Below are positions 16,834-24,773 of a stretch of DNA of 64,000 bases, piece after piece. The translations under genes were made by a program, and so were the position numbers. This stretch comes from Nonomuraea turcica. Lineage in GTDB: Bacteria > Actinomycetota > Actinomycetes > Streptosporangiales > Streptosporangiaceae. The notes beneath the pieces are model-generated. The model was not told where the DNA came from and ran no database searches. It saw only the letters and a program-made list of their open reading frames with translations. Each line of letters opens with the position of its first letter. The first letter of the stretch is position 1. Location of the stretch: the NCBI RefSeq assembly GCF_030718205.1, contig NZ_JAUZQF010000014.1, forward strand, positions 124,001 through 188,000. Direction: 5' to 3'.

Positions 16834-17602
16834 CGCCCGCAACCTGACCCGCGTCTACCGCCGCCCCCGCACCTCGCTCACCCAGCCGGGCGCCGCCGTC
16901 CACGCGCTGAACGATGTGTCGCTGACCATCGGCAAGGGCGAGCGGTACGGCATCGTCGGCGAGTCCGGCTCCGGCAAGTCCACCCTGCTGCGCCTGCTGT
17001 GCGCGCTCGACCAGCCCACGAGCGGCACCATCACGTTCGACGGCCGGCAGATCACCGGCCGCCCCGAGCGGAGCCTGCGTTTCCTGCGCGAGAACCTCCA
17101 GATCGTCTTCCAGGACCCGATGAGCTCGCTCGACCCCCGCATGCGGGTGCGCGACCTCGTCGCCGAGCCGCTCGTCGCCCTCGGCCTGCCCGTCGGCAAC
17201 CGGGTCGCCGAACTGCTCGACGAGGTCGGCCTGCCCGGGGCCGCCGCCGACCGCTACCCGCACCAGTTCTCCGGCGGGCAGCGGCAGCGCATCGCCATCG
17301 CCCGCGCGCTCGCGCCCCGCCCGAAGGTGCTCGTCGCCGACGAACCCGTCAGCGCTCTGGACGTCTCCGTCCGTGGGCAGATACTCAACCTGCTGGCCGA
17401 CCTCGTCGACGAGCTCGGGCTCACACTCGTGTTCGTCTCGCACGACCTGTCCGTGGTGCGGCACGTCTGCGAGACGGTCGCGGTCATGAGCCAGGGCGAG
17501 ATCGTCGAGACCGGGCCCGTGGACGAGGTGTGGGCCGCGCCCGCCCACCCCTACACCCAAACGTTGCTGCAGGCCGTACCGACTCTGGAGGGATTGTTGT
17601 GA
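16802..17602 (+). CDS. Peptide ABC transporter ATPase, DppF-like
   Basis: The 266-residue ATPase starts at ATG 16802 with GGAG upstream and overlaps the preceding gene by 32 nt. Walker A is GESGSGKST, the Q-loop VFQDPMSSLDPRM, the signature FSGGQRQRIA, Walker B VLVADEPVSALD and the H-loop VSHDLSVV. Compared with many DppF proteins it ends early, soon after HPYTQTLLQAVPTLEG, and lacks the C-terminal cysteine tail. It shares a GTGA overlap with the peptidase gene that follows, tying import to hydrolysis. Confidence 0.92.
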   Translation: MPTHAGTPLIDARNLTRVYRRPRTSLTQPGAAVHALNDVSLTIGKGERYGIVGESGSGKSTLLRLLCALDQPTSGTITFDGRQITGRPERSLRFLRENLQIVFQDPMSSLDPRMRVRDLVAEPLVALGLPVGNRVAELLDEVGLPGAAADRYPHQFSGGQRQRIAIARALAPRPKVLVADEPVSALDVSVRGQILNLLADLVDELGLTLVFVSHDLSVVRHVCETVAVMSQGEIVETGPVDEVWAAPAHPYTQTLLQAVPTLEGLL

Positions 17603-18771
17603 TCGACGTCGATGCCGATGGAGTGGTGGCGTTCACGCAGGCGCTGGTGCGCATCCCCAGCACCAACGACCCCGGACGGCGTGAGCAGCCGGCCGCCGAG
17701 CTCGTGGCCGCCCGCATGCGGGACTGGGGCTGGGAGCCCACCGTGTACGAAGCCGCGCCCGGCCGGCCCAACGTGGTGGCCGTGGTCGAGGGCGGCGGCG
17801 GTGACGGGCCGACGCTGATGTTCGAGGGGCACACGGACGTCGTCACCGAAGGCGACCTGTCGGAGTGGACCGTGGACCCGTTCGGCGGGGAGATCCGCGA
17901 CGGCAGGCTGTGGGGGCGCGGCAGCGCCGACATGAAGTCCGGCCTGGCCGCCACCCTGTACGCCACCCGCGCCCTGCAGCTCGCCGGGCCGTTCCCCGGG
18001 CGGATCAAGGTGTGCGCGCTGGCCGACGAGGAAGGCCTCATGATCGGCGCCCACCATTTCGTCTCCGAAGGGCTCGCGGCCGGCGTGGACGGCGCGATCG
18101 TGGCCGAACCCGAGGCGGGCGAGATCTGCGCGGTCGCCAAGGGCGCGCTGCGGCTGCGCGTGGACCTCGCCGGCAAGATGGCGCACGGCGCCATGCCGCA
18201 GCACGGCCGCAACCCCATCCAGGCCATCGGCCCGCTGCTGGTCGGCCTGGGGGCGCTGCAGGAGGAGCTGCAGGGCCGGCATCCGGCGCACGAGCACCTC
18301 GGCGAGGTCTACGTGACGCCGACCGTGCTCCAGGCCGGCTCCGAGGAGCAGGTCAACGTCATCCCCGCCGGCGCTTCGGTGTTCGTGGACGTGCGGACCA
18401 TCCCGGGCGTCGAGCACAAGGACATCGCCGACCGGGTGGCCGCGCTGGCCTCCTGCGACGGGATCGGGGCGGAGGTGTCGGTGCTGGTGGACCGGCCGCC
18501 GGTGGACGTGCCCGTGTCCGACCCCGTGGTGGCCGCGCTGGCCGCCGCCCACCGCGCGGTCACGGGGGAGGAGCCGGTGTACGGCGGGGTGCCCGGGTCG
18601 ACCGACGGGACCGTGCTGACGCACTGGGGCGGGATCCCGTCCGTCGTGTATGGGCCCGGGGGGAAGTGGATCGCGCACCAGGCGGACGAATACGTGGAGG
18701 TCGAGGAGATCGTCCGGTGCACCCGGGTGTTCGCCGAGGCGGCGCGGCGGTTCCTGAACGGCGACTTCTGA
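17599..18771 (+). CDS. M20 family metallopeptidase/deacylase (ArgE/DapE type)
   Basis: The start is GTG 17599, in overlap with the ATPase stop and with GGAGGG about 6 nt upstream. The product has 390 residues. The two-zinc M20 pattern is complete: H78 and D80 in FEGHTD, the bridging D111 in GRGSADMKSG, the catalytic E144 and E145 in ADEEG, E170 in AEPE, and a late histidine in WIAHQADEY. A dimerisation domain lies at about 180-290. These enzymes split N-acyl amino acids, dipeptides or diaminopimelate precursors. Here, after a peptide importer and before a P1 peptidase, it probably processes the imported compound in the cytoplasm. Confidence 0.9.
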   Translation: MIDVDADGVVAFTQALVRIPSTNDPGRREQPAAELVAARMRDWGWEPTVYEAAPGRPNVVAVVEGGGGDGPTLMFEGHTDVVTEGDLSEWTVDPFGGEIRDGRLWGRGSADMKSGLAATLYATRALQLAGPFPGRIKVCALADEEGLMIGAHHFVSEGLAAGVDGAIVAEPEAGEICAVAKGALRLRVDLAGKMAHGAMPQHGRNPIQAIGPLLVGLGALQEELQGRHPAHEHLGEVYVTPTVLQAGSEEQVNVIPAGASVFVDVRTIPGVEHKDIADRVAALASCDGIGAEVSVLVDRPPVDVPVSDPVVAALAAAHRAVTGEEPVYGGVPGSTDGTVLTHWGGIPSVVYGPGGKWIAHQADEYVEVEEIVRCTRVFAEAARRFLNGDF

Positions 18772-20228
18772 TGCGTCCCGGTCCCACGAACTCGCTGGTG
18801 GACGTGGCAGGGTTGCGGGTCGGCCACGCCCACCGGGTCGGGGGCGGCCACCGCACCGGCACCACCGTCATCCTGGCCCCCGCCGGGGGCGCCGTGGCGG
18901 GGGTGGACGTGCGCGGGGCCGCGCCGGGGACGCGGGAGACCGAGCTGCTCGACCCGCGCAACCTGGTCGAACGCGTGCACGCCGTGGTGCTGACGGGCGG
19001 GAGCGCGTACGGGCTGGCGGCGGCGTGCGGGGTGGTGGACCGGCTGGCGGACGCGGGCATCGGCTACCCGGTGAGCGGCGGCGTGGTGCCGATCGTCCCT
19101 GCGGCCGTCATCTTCGACCTGGGCCGCGGCGGCGCCTTCCGCGCCGTCCCCGACGCCTCGCTCGGCACCGCCGCCTACGACGCCGCCACCCACCCCACAC
19201 CTGCGCCGAACGTCCTCGCCTCCGGCCCTCCCACACCCGCCACGACGCCCGCTGCGGTGCCTGCCACGGCGTCGGCCGCGCCGTCTGCCGCGCCGTCTGC
19301 CGCGCCGTCTGCCGCGCCGCCCGCCACGACGCCGTCCGCCACGGCGCCGGCTGCGGTGCCTGGCGCGCCGTCCGCCACGGCGCCTGCCGCGGTGCCCGCC
19401 CCGACGCCAGACGTGGTGCCCGGCGCGCCACCCGCCACGACGCCCAATGCGGTGCCCGATGCGGTGCCCGGCGCACCACCCGCCACGGCGCCCAACGCGG
19501 TGTCCGGCGCGTCGAGCGGCGCGTACGTCCTTGGAAGCGCGTCGGGCGCGCCCACCCACGCCTCTCCCGCCGAAGGGAGCGCAACCCCGGTCGGCGGGAA
19601 TGTCGAGGCGGGCCCCGAAGCCGTGCTTGGGACGGCACCCCCGACGGCGAGCGGGTCGATTGGGGCCGGGACCGGGGCGATGGCGGGCGGCCTGGCGGGA
19701 GGGATCGGCACGGCCAGCGCCGTCCTCCCCGACGGCACCACCGTCGCCGCCCTGGCCGTCGCCAACCCCGTCGGCTCGGTCCTGGACCCCGCCGACGGCA
19801 CCCTGGCCGGCGCCCGTTACGGCCTCCCAGGCGAGTTCGACCACCTCCGACCCCCGGCCCCGCACGAAGTCCACGCCTGGAATCCGCAGAAGACGCCGTC
19901 CTTCAACACCACCATCGGCGTGGTCGCCACCGACCGCACCCTCACCAAGGCCCAGTGCGGCAAGCTGGCGGCGGTGGCCCACGACGGCCTGGCCAGGGCG
20001 ATCCGACCGGCCCACACCATGACCGACGGCGACACGATCTTCGGCCTGTCCACGTGCGGCGCCCCCGCCCCCGCCCAGGACGAGTTCCAGGACATCCTGG
20101 CGGCCGCGGCGGACGTCTTCAGCCGCGCCGTCGCCCACGCCGTCCTCGCCGCGACCGGCCGCGAGGGCGCGCCCGCGTACCTCGACGTGTTCCCGAGCGC
20201 AGCAGCCACCACAGGGGGAATCTCATGA
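18771..20228 (+). CDS. P1 family (DmpA/NylC-like) Ntn peptidase with a large Ala/Pro insert
   Basis: The 485-residue product starts at ATG 18771, sharing one base with the upstream stop. Residues 1-140 and about 293-485 match the P1/S58 family: TNSLVDVAGLRVGHA at the start, GGSAYGL near 77, GAGTGA at 298-303 and a C-terminal TIFGLST. Self-cleavage that frees the nucleophile should occur at N379-T380 in SFNTT, as in NylC. The family cleaves beta-aminopeptides, D-amino-acid peptides and amide oligomers. Family members are about 330-350 residues; the excess is a low-complexity Ala/Pro/Thr/Ser block at about 141-292, inserted just before the GAGTGA loop. Activity of such a form is uncertain. ATGA overlap links it to the aldehyde dehydrogenase. 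Confidence 0.87.
   Translation: MRPGPTNSLVDVAGLRVGHAHRVGGGHRTGTTVILAPAGGAVAGVDVRGAAPGTRETELLDPRNLVERVHAVVLTGGSAYGLAAACGVVDRLADAGIGYPVSGGVVPIVPAAVIFDLGRGGAFRAVPDASLGTAAYDAATHPTPAPNVLASGPPTPATTPAAVPATASAAPSAAPSAAPSAAPPATTPSATAPAAVPGAPSATAPAAVPAPTPDVVPGAPPATTPNAVPDAVPGAPPATAPNAVSGASSGAYVLGSASGAPTHASPAEGSATPVGGNVEAGPEAVLGTAPPTASGSIGAGTGAMAGGLAGGIGTASAVLPDGTTVAALAVANPVGSVLDPADGTLAGARYGLPGEFDHLRPPAPHEVHAWNPQKTPSFNTTIGVVATDRTLTKAQCGKLAAVAHDGLARAIRPAHTMTDGDTIFGLSTCGAPAPAQDEFQDILAAAADVFSRAVAHAVLAATGREGAPAYLDVFPSAAATTGGIS
19191..19646 (+). repeat. Low-complexity Ala/Pro-coding insert in the P1 peptidase gene
   Basis: About 456 nt of degenerate short repeats encode AAPS units (four near 19270-19325) and a longer imperfect unit VPGAPPAT-(T/A)-PNAV that appears twice near 19410-19505. 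The reading frame is kept throughout. It looks like slippage-driven expansion inside the gene. Confidence 0.8.
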
Positions 20229-21652
20229 CCATCGACACCACCTGGCCGGACGGCCTGCCCATCGGCGACGGGTGGGTGCAAACCGGCCGAACCTCGGACG
20301 TGATCTTCCCCTACGACGGCTCCGTCGTGGCCACGGCCCCCCTGGGCGCCCCCGCCCACGCCGCCCGAGCCATCGACGAGGCCCTGGCCGTCGCCCCCGC
20401 CATGGCCGCGCTGCCCTCGCACGCCCGCCGCGCCGCCCTCATGAAGGCCCACGACGCCCTCGATGCCGACCGCGACGCGTTCGAGCGCCTGCTCGTCATG
20501 GAGACCGGCAAACCGCTCCTGGACTGCAAGGTCGAGGTGGCCAGGACGCTCGTCACGCTCGCCACCGCCGCCGAGGAGGTGGCCAGGCTGCATGGTGAGA
20601 CCGTGCCGCTCGACCTCCTGCCGTCCGGAGAGGGCCTGATCGGCTTCTGGACGCGCCGCCCCATCGGCGTCGTCGTCGGCATCACCGGCTTCAACTATCC
20701 GCTGCTCCTCGCCGCCCACAAGATCGCGCCCGCCGTGGCGGCCGGCTGCCCCGTGATCGTCAAACCCGCCCCGGCCACCCCGCTGGCCACGCTCTGGCTG
20801 GTCCACCTCCTCCGCTCCACCGGCGCCCTGCCCGCCGCCGCCGTGCAACTCGTCACCGGCGACGTCGAGGTCGGCCGCACGCTCGTCGAGGACCGGCGGA
20901 TCGGCGCAGTCTCGTTCACCGGCTCGGCCGCCGCCGGCCACGCCATCGCCCGCGGCGCCGCCCCCACGAAGGTCCTGCTGGAGCTCGGCTCGAACGCCGC
21001 GCTCATCGTGGCCGCCGACGCCGACCTGGAGGCCGCCGCCGACGCGGTCGTGCGCGGCGGCTACTACGCCTCCGGCCAGGCGTGCATCTCGGTCCAGCGG
21101 GTCCTGGTGGAGGAGCCGGTACGCGAGGCGTTCCTGTCCCTGCTGGCCGACCGCGTCAAGACCGTCGTGGTCGGTGACCCGCGCCTGCCCGAGACCCGGG
21201 TGGCCCCGCTCATCGACGAGGCCGCGACGGACCGGGTGCTGGAGTGGATCGCCGCCTCCGGGGCCGAGCCGATCACGGGCGGGCTCCGCGACGGCCGGGC
21301 CATCGCGCCGACCGTGCTCGCCGGCGTCCCCGACGGGGCCGCCGCCTGGGACGAGGAGATCTTCGGCCCCGTGGTGTGCGTGCGCGCGGTGCCCGACCTG
21401 GAGGCTGCCTTCACGGCGGTCAACGCGTCGCGGTACGGCCTGCATGCGGCGGTCTTCACGCGGTCGCTGGCCACGGCGTTCGCCGCGATCGAGCGCATCG
21501 AGGCCGGGGGAGTGGTGGTCAACGAGGTGCCCGGCTTCCGGGCGGACAACATGCCGTACGGCGGCGTCAAGGACTCGGGCACCGGCCGCGAAGGCCCGCG
21601 CTTCGCCATCGAGGAGCTCACCGTCACCAGGATGGCGATCATCCGGCCCTAG
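20225..21652 (+). CDS. Aldehyde dehydrogenase family protein
   Basis: The 475-residue product starts at ATG 20225 (ATGA overlap). It is an NAD(P)-dependent aldehyde dehydrogenase: the cofactor segment GITGFNYPL, KPAPATPL, the FTGSAAAG turn, the general base E253 in LELGSN and the catalytic C287 in GQACISVQR. A C-terminal PYGGVKDSGTGREG is typical. It oxidises an aldehyde to an acid, probably one released by breakdown of the imported compound. It is the last gene of the operon and is followed by a strong hairpin. Confidence 0.92.
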   Translation: MTIDTTWPDGLPIGDGWVQTGRTSDVIFPYDGSVVATAPLGAPAHAARAIDEALAVAPAMAALPSHARRAALMKAHDALDADRDAFERLLVMETGKPLLDCKVEVARTLVTLATAAEEVARLHGETVPLDLLPSGEGLIGFWTRRPIGVVVGITGFNYPLLLAAHKIAPAVAAGCPVIVKPAPATPLATLWLVHLLRSTGALPAAAVQLVTGDVEVGRTLVEDRRIGAVSFTGSAAAGHAIARGAAPTKVLLELGSNAALIVAADADLEAAADAVVRGGYYASGQACISVQRVLVEEPVREAFLSLLADRVKTVVVGDPRLPETRVAPLIDEAATDRVLEWIAASGAEPITGGLRDGRAIAPTVLAGVPDGAAAWDEEIFGPVVCVRAVPDLEAAFTAVNASRYGLHAAVFTRSLATAFAAIERIEAGGVVVNEVPGFRADNMPYGGVKDSGTGREGPRFAIEELTVTRMAIIRP

Positions 21653-21668
21653 AACCAGGAAGCTTGGG

Positions 21669-21712
21669 CGACAGCGGCGGGAGCCCTTCCCCGGGGGCTC
21701 CCGCCGCTGTCG
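21669..21712. terminator. Strong hairpin ending the peptide-catabolism operon
   Basis: A perfect 18-bp GC-rich stem (21669-21686 with 21695-21712) closes an 8-nt loop. It lies between the ALDH gene and the convergent csbD gene, so it can serve both strands. There is no U-run, as is usual in actinomycetes. Confidence 0.85.
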
Positions 21713-21731
21713 TCACGATGGTGCGGAACCG

Positions 21732-21905
21732 CTACTTCTTGAAGGCGTCTTTCGCCTTTTCCTTCGCCTGCCGCACATTGCCCTTGGTCTTCTCCGCTTT
21801 CCCCCTGGCCTGCAGAGACGCGTTGCCGGTGACGTCGCCGGTGCGCTCCTTGGCCATGCCTTTCGTCTCCTCGATCTTGCCTTTGGCTTTCTCCTTGCGG
21901 GCCAT
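21732..21905 (-). CDS. CsbD-like stress protein
   Basis: The 57-residue product starts at ATG 21905 with GGAGGG 4 nt upstream. It is very rich in Lys, Ala, Glu and Gly and shows the CsbD arrangement: KGKIEETKGMAKERTGDVTG, then KAEKTKGNVRQAKEKAKD. CsbD-like proteins are small, mostly unstructured and induced by general stress; their function is not known. Confidence 0.88.
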   Translation of the reverse strand: MARKEKAKGKIEETKGMAKERTGDVTGNASLQARGKAEKTKGNVRQAKEKAKDAFKK

Positions 21906-22077
21906 ATCGCCCTCCCCCCGGGTGGCATCAAAAGTGTGATCCCACTGCCCGAGTGGCCGGCGAATACACACCTCTCGGCAGCGGCTCGCCGCCGCGGCGG
22001 GAGCACGCTCTGCGCGCCACGCCGCTGGGAGGCGGCGGCCGCGACCCGTTAGGCCGCGGCCGCCGGGGATGTGCCGG

Positions 22078-22635
22078 CTACTGTTCCGCGCGGATCATCC
22101 GCAGGTGGTGCCGGATCACGGGCGCGCTGTCCCGCGCCAGGTCCTTTGTCCAGTTCGAATGACCCAGACGCAGCTCCACCTGGACCAGCCGGAGCGACCG
22201 GAAGTGGGCGTCGGCCTGCAGCCGCAGCCATGCCCGGTCGAAGCGCTGACCGGACCTCGCGACCACGTCACGCAGGGCGGCCTGCTGCTCGGCGGTCGGC
22301 GCGTCCGGCAGCCGGACGTCGAACCGGTCTGCGACGTTGCGCAGCCGGGCGTCCAGCCTGCGATGATCGCGGATCAGCCGCCAGGCGATCTCGCGCACGC
22401 CCCGATCGCGGGACTCGCGTAGCGCGGCCCTGCCGGCCGCGATCTCGGCGAGGTGTCCGCGATGCGCCTGCCGCAGGTACGACTTGTCCTGCCTGGACAG
22501 GTGCAGAGCCGTGCCGGACTCCGCGATGGAGGCCGTCACGGGGGCGGCGGCCGTCTGGGCCTGCGCCGCTGGGGCGATGGTCAACGCCAGCACGGCCGCT
22601 AGGGTCGCGGGTGCTAATTTCCGTGCTGTACTCAT
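22078..22635 (-). CDS. Secreted DUF4142 protein
   Basis: The 185-residue product has a Sec signal peptide ending near AQAQ (residue 27) and then a helical DUF4142 domain: SRQDKSYLRQAHRGHLAEIAAGRAAL, a second helix with IRDHRRLDARL, and a C-terminal helix pair. The family has a ferritin-like four-helix arrangement and an unknown role. A second member, a lipoprotein, is at 39237-39767. AAGGAGGG lies upstream of the ATG. Confidence 0.85.
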   Translation of the reverse strand: MSTARKLAPATLAAVLALTIAPAAQAQTAAAPVTASIAESGTALHLSRQDKSYLRQAHRGHLAEIAAGRAALRESRDRGVREIAWRLIRDHRRLDARLRNVADRFDVRLPDAPTAEQQAALRDVVARSGQRFDRAWLRLQADAHFRSLRLVQVELRLGHSNWTKDLARDSAPVIRHHLRMIRAEQ

Positions 22636-22705
22636 CGGTCAGGTCCCTCCTTCTTTGTTGGGACGGAACCGTGCCCGCTGCCCTGTTGCGGCGGGGATAT
22701 TCATC

Positions 22706-23467
22706 TCAATTCGGCGGGTCGAAACGGCCATCCACGGCGGTCCAGCCGCCGTCCACGTACAACACCGATCCTGTGACGAAGCTCGCGGCGTCGCTCGCCA
22801 GGTAGACGACCGCTCCGGCCATCTCCTCCGCGGACGCCCAGCGGCCGAGCGCGCTCTTGGCGGCGTACGCGGCGTACCAGTCAGGGTGGTCCTTGATCTG
22901 GCGGGTCAGCGGTGTCTCGACCACGCCGGGCGCGATGGCGTTCACCCGCACCCCGTGCGAGCCGAACTCGGCGGCGGCCGTGCGCAGCAACTGCACGAGG
23001 CCGGCCTTCGTGGCCGAGTAGACGCTCTGCCCCGGCTCGGTGACGCTTGCCCGGATCGACGCGAACCCGATGATCGACCCGCGTCCCCGTTCCACCATGC
23101 CCGCGCCGAACGCCCGCACCACGTCGAACGAAGCCCGCAGGTTCAGCGCCACCACCCGGTCGAACTCCTCGCCCGAGTAGTCGAGCAGCCGCTTGCGGAC
23201 GTTCGTGGCGGCGGTGAAGACCAGCACGTCGGCCGGATGGTCGGCGGCGGCCCGGCCAACGGCCCCGGCGTCGAGCACGTCGAGCAGCCGTGCGGATCCC
23301 CCGCACGCGGCGGCGGTCTCCTCCGCCGCGGCCAGGTCCCGGTCGGCGCACACCACGGACGCCCCGTGGGCGGCCATGGCTTGGGCCGCCTCTCTGCCGA
23401 TCCCGCTCCCTGCCCCGATCACCACGGCTCGCCGCCCGTCCAGGCGGAACAGCGCGTCATATCCCAT
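22706..23467 (-). CDS. Short-chain dehydrogenase/reductase (SDR), putative GntR-regulon member
   Basis: The 253-residue product has GAGSGIG (about 19-25) for cofactor binding and an Asp (CADRD) after strand 2 that favours NAD. The active-site serine is in GFASIRAS, followed by the YSATK tyrosine and lysine; the C-terminus is SVLYVDGGW. It oxidises or reduces an alcohol/ketone. A 19-bp sequence upstream (23484-23502) equals the operator of the peptide-import operon except at one base, so this enzyme probably acts on the same compound. TAGGGT lies 7 nt before the ATG, which fits a leaderless transcript with the operator between the -35 and -10 regions. Confidence 0.9.
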   Translation of the reverse strand: MGYDALFRLDGRRAVVIGAGSGIGREAAQAMAAHGASVVCADRDLAAAEETAAACGGSARLLDVLDAGAVGRAAADHPADVLVFTAATNVRKRLLDYSGEEFDRVVALNLRASFDVVRAFGAGMVERGRGSIIGFASIRASVTEPGQSVYSATKAGLVQLLRTAAAEFGSHGVRVNAIAPGVVETPLTRQIKDHPDWYAAYAAKSALGRWASAEEMAGAVVYLASDAASFVTGSVLYVDGGWTAVDGRFDPPN

Positions 23468-23483
23468 GACAGGCACCCTAGCG

Positions 23484-23502
23484 ACTGGTCTGACCAGTGC
23501 AC
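23484..23502. promoter_or_regulatory. Candidate GntR operator, copy 2 (SDR promoter)
   Basis: CTGGTC-T-GACCAG plus flanks matches 12641-12659 in 18 of 19 positions. It lies 17 bp upstream of the SDR start, directly before the candidate -10 element TAGGGT. Confidence 0.7.
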
Positions 23503-23552
23503 CAGGTCCATGCCTCCGCGAAATGTCGGTGGTGGGTGCCACGATGGGCGCC

Positions 23553-24206
23553 ATGTATGACATCGCCGCACACTGGGACGCCGCCGCCGACTCCTTCGAC
23601 GAGGAGGCGGACCACGGGTTGCGCGACCCCAGAGTCAGAGCCGCCTGGGCCGATCGGCTCGCCGCCTGGTTGCCCGAGGGCCGGCTCGACGTCGTGGACC
23701 TGGGGTGCGGCACCGGGTCGCTGTCCCTGCTGCTGGCCGAGCGCGGGCATCGGGTCGTGGGCGTGGACCTGGCGCCCCGGATGGTGGCCCGGGCGCGGGC
23801 GAAGCTGGCGGGCATGGACGCGATCGTGCTGGTCGGGGATGCCGCCCGGCCACCCGTGGGGGAGCGGCGCTTCGACGTGGTGCTGGCCCGGCACCTGCTG
23901 TGGACCATCCCCGATCCGGAGGCCGCGCTGACCCGCTGGGCGGCGCTGCTGCGGCCCGGCGGACGGCTGGTCCTCGTGGAGGGACGCTGGAGCACGCCCG
24001 GCGAGAGCAGCGAGGGCTCGCGGCGGGACGCGGGATCAGAGGCGGGCATGCCGTGGGACGGCGGGGTGCGTGCGGGCGATCTGGTGGCGGCGGTGCGCCT
24101 GACCGTCGCGGACCTCGCGGACGTGCGCGTCGAGGTGCTCGCCGACCCGGCGTTGTGGGGCAAGGAGATCGACGACGAACGTTACGCGGTGGTCGCGGTG
24201 ACGTAG
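23553..24206 (+). CDS. SAM-dependent methyltransferase
   Basis: The frame from ATG 23553 encodes 217 residues; ATGs at 23523 and 23544 are in frame and possible. The class I methyltransferase core is clear: DVVDLGCGTGSLSLLLAERG (motif I), GVDLAPRMVARAR, GDAARPP and FDVVLARHLLWTIPDPEAAL, then LRPGGRLVLVEG. The substrate is unknown. The gene is divergent from the SDR, 85 nt apart. Confidence 0.85.
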   Translation: MYDIAAHWDAAADSFDEEADHGLRDPRVRAAWADRLAAWLPEGRLDVVDLGCGTGSLSLLLAERGHRVVGVDLAPRMVARARAKLAGMDAIVLVGDAARPPVGERRFDVVLARHLLWTIPDPEAALTRWAALLRPGGRLVLVEGRWSTPGESSEGSRRDAGSEAGMPWDGGVRAGDLVAAVRLTVADLADVRVEVLADPALWGKEIDDERYAVVAVT

Positions 24207-24218
24207 CCCATTCCCGGC

Positions 24219-24764
24219 TCACGTTGGCCGGCGGGCCTCCCAGTCGGGCCGCAGGAGCTCGTACTCCACCTCGCCCTGATCAGTGCCGTCGATGGGGTCG
24301 GGCCAGTCCATGAAGGAGGTCCGTACGTGCCTCAGCCCGGACTTCTCCATGACCCGCCGCGATCCCAGGTTCACCGTCATCGTCTGGGCGAACACGCGGC
24401 GCGCGTCCAGCTCCCCGAACGCCTTGTCGATCAGTGCCCGCGAGCCCTCCGTGGCGTACCCCTTCCCCCAGGCCGACTTGTGCAGCCGGTAGCCGAGCTC
24501 CGGCTCGTCGGCGGGCTTGCCCTTGGCCGCCCGCAAATGGAACCAGCCGAGGAACGCCTCCGAAGGTTTCTCGATCGCCGCCCAGAAACCGGAGGCGATG
24601 AACCTCGGCAGCGTCTCCTCGACGATCATCTTGCGGGGCGTCGGCTTGCCGCCGTTGAGGTATCGCATGACGTCGGGATCGTTGTGCAGGTGGAAGAGGT
24701 CGTCGGCGTCCGACTCGGTGAAGCGGCGCAGGATCAGCCGGTCTGTCTCCAGGTAGATGTCCAC
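24219..24764 (-). CDS. GNAT acetyltransferase, RimJ/RimL-like
   Basis: The 181-residue product starts at GTG 24764. It opens with the typical LETDRLILRRFTESDADDLF, carries an LGYRLHKSAWGKGYATEG acetyl-CoA-binding segment (about 92-108) and the later VNLGSRRVMEKSGLRHV. Such enzymes acetylate protein N-termini or small amines. It is convergent with the methyltransferase gene. Confidence 0.88.
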   Translation of the reverse strand: MDIYLETDRLILRRFTESDADDLFHLHNDPDVMRYLNGGKPTPRKMIVEETLPRFIASGFWAAIEKPSEAFLGWFHLRAAKGKPADEPELGYRLHKSAWGKGYATEGSRALIDKAFGELDARRVFAQTMTVNLGSRRVMEKSGLRHVRTSFMDWPDPIDGTDQGEVEYELLRPDWEARRPT

Positions 24765-24773
24765 CGGGAAACG

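Noticed and set aside
19270..19330. CRISPR-like or other functional repeat array
   Set aside because: The short repeats are in frame inside a peptidase gene, encode AAPS units and have no spacers.
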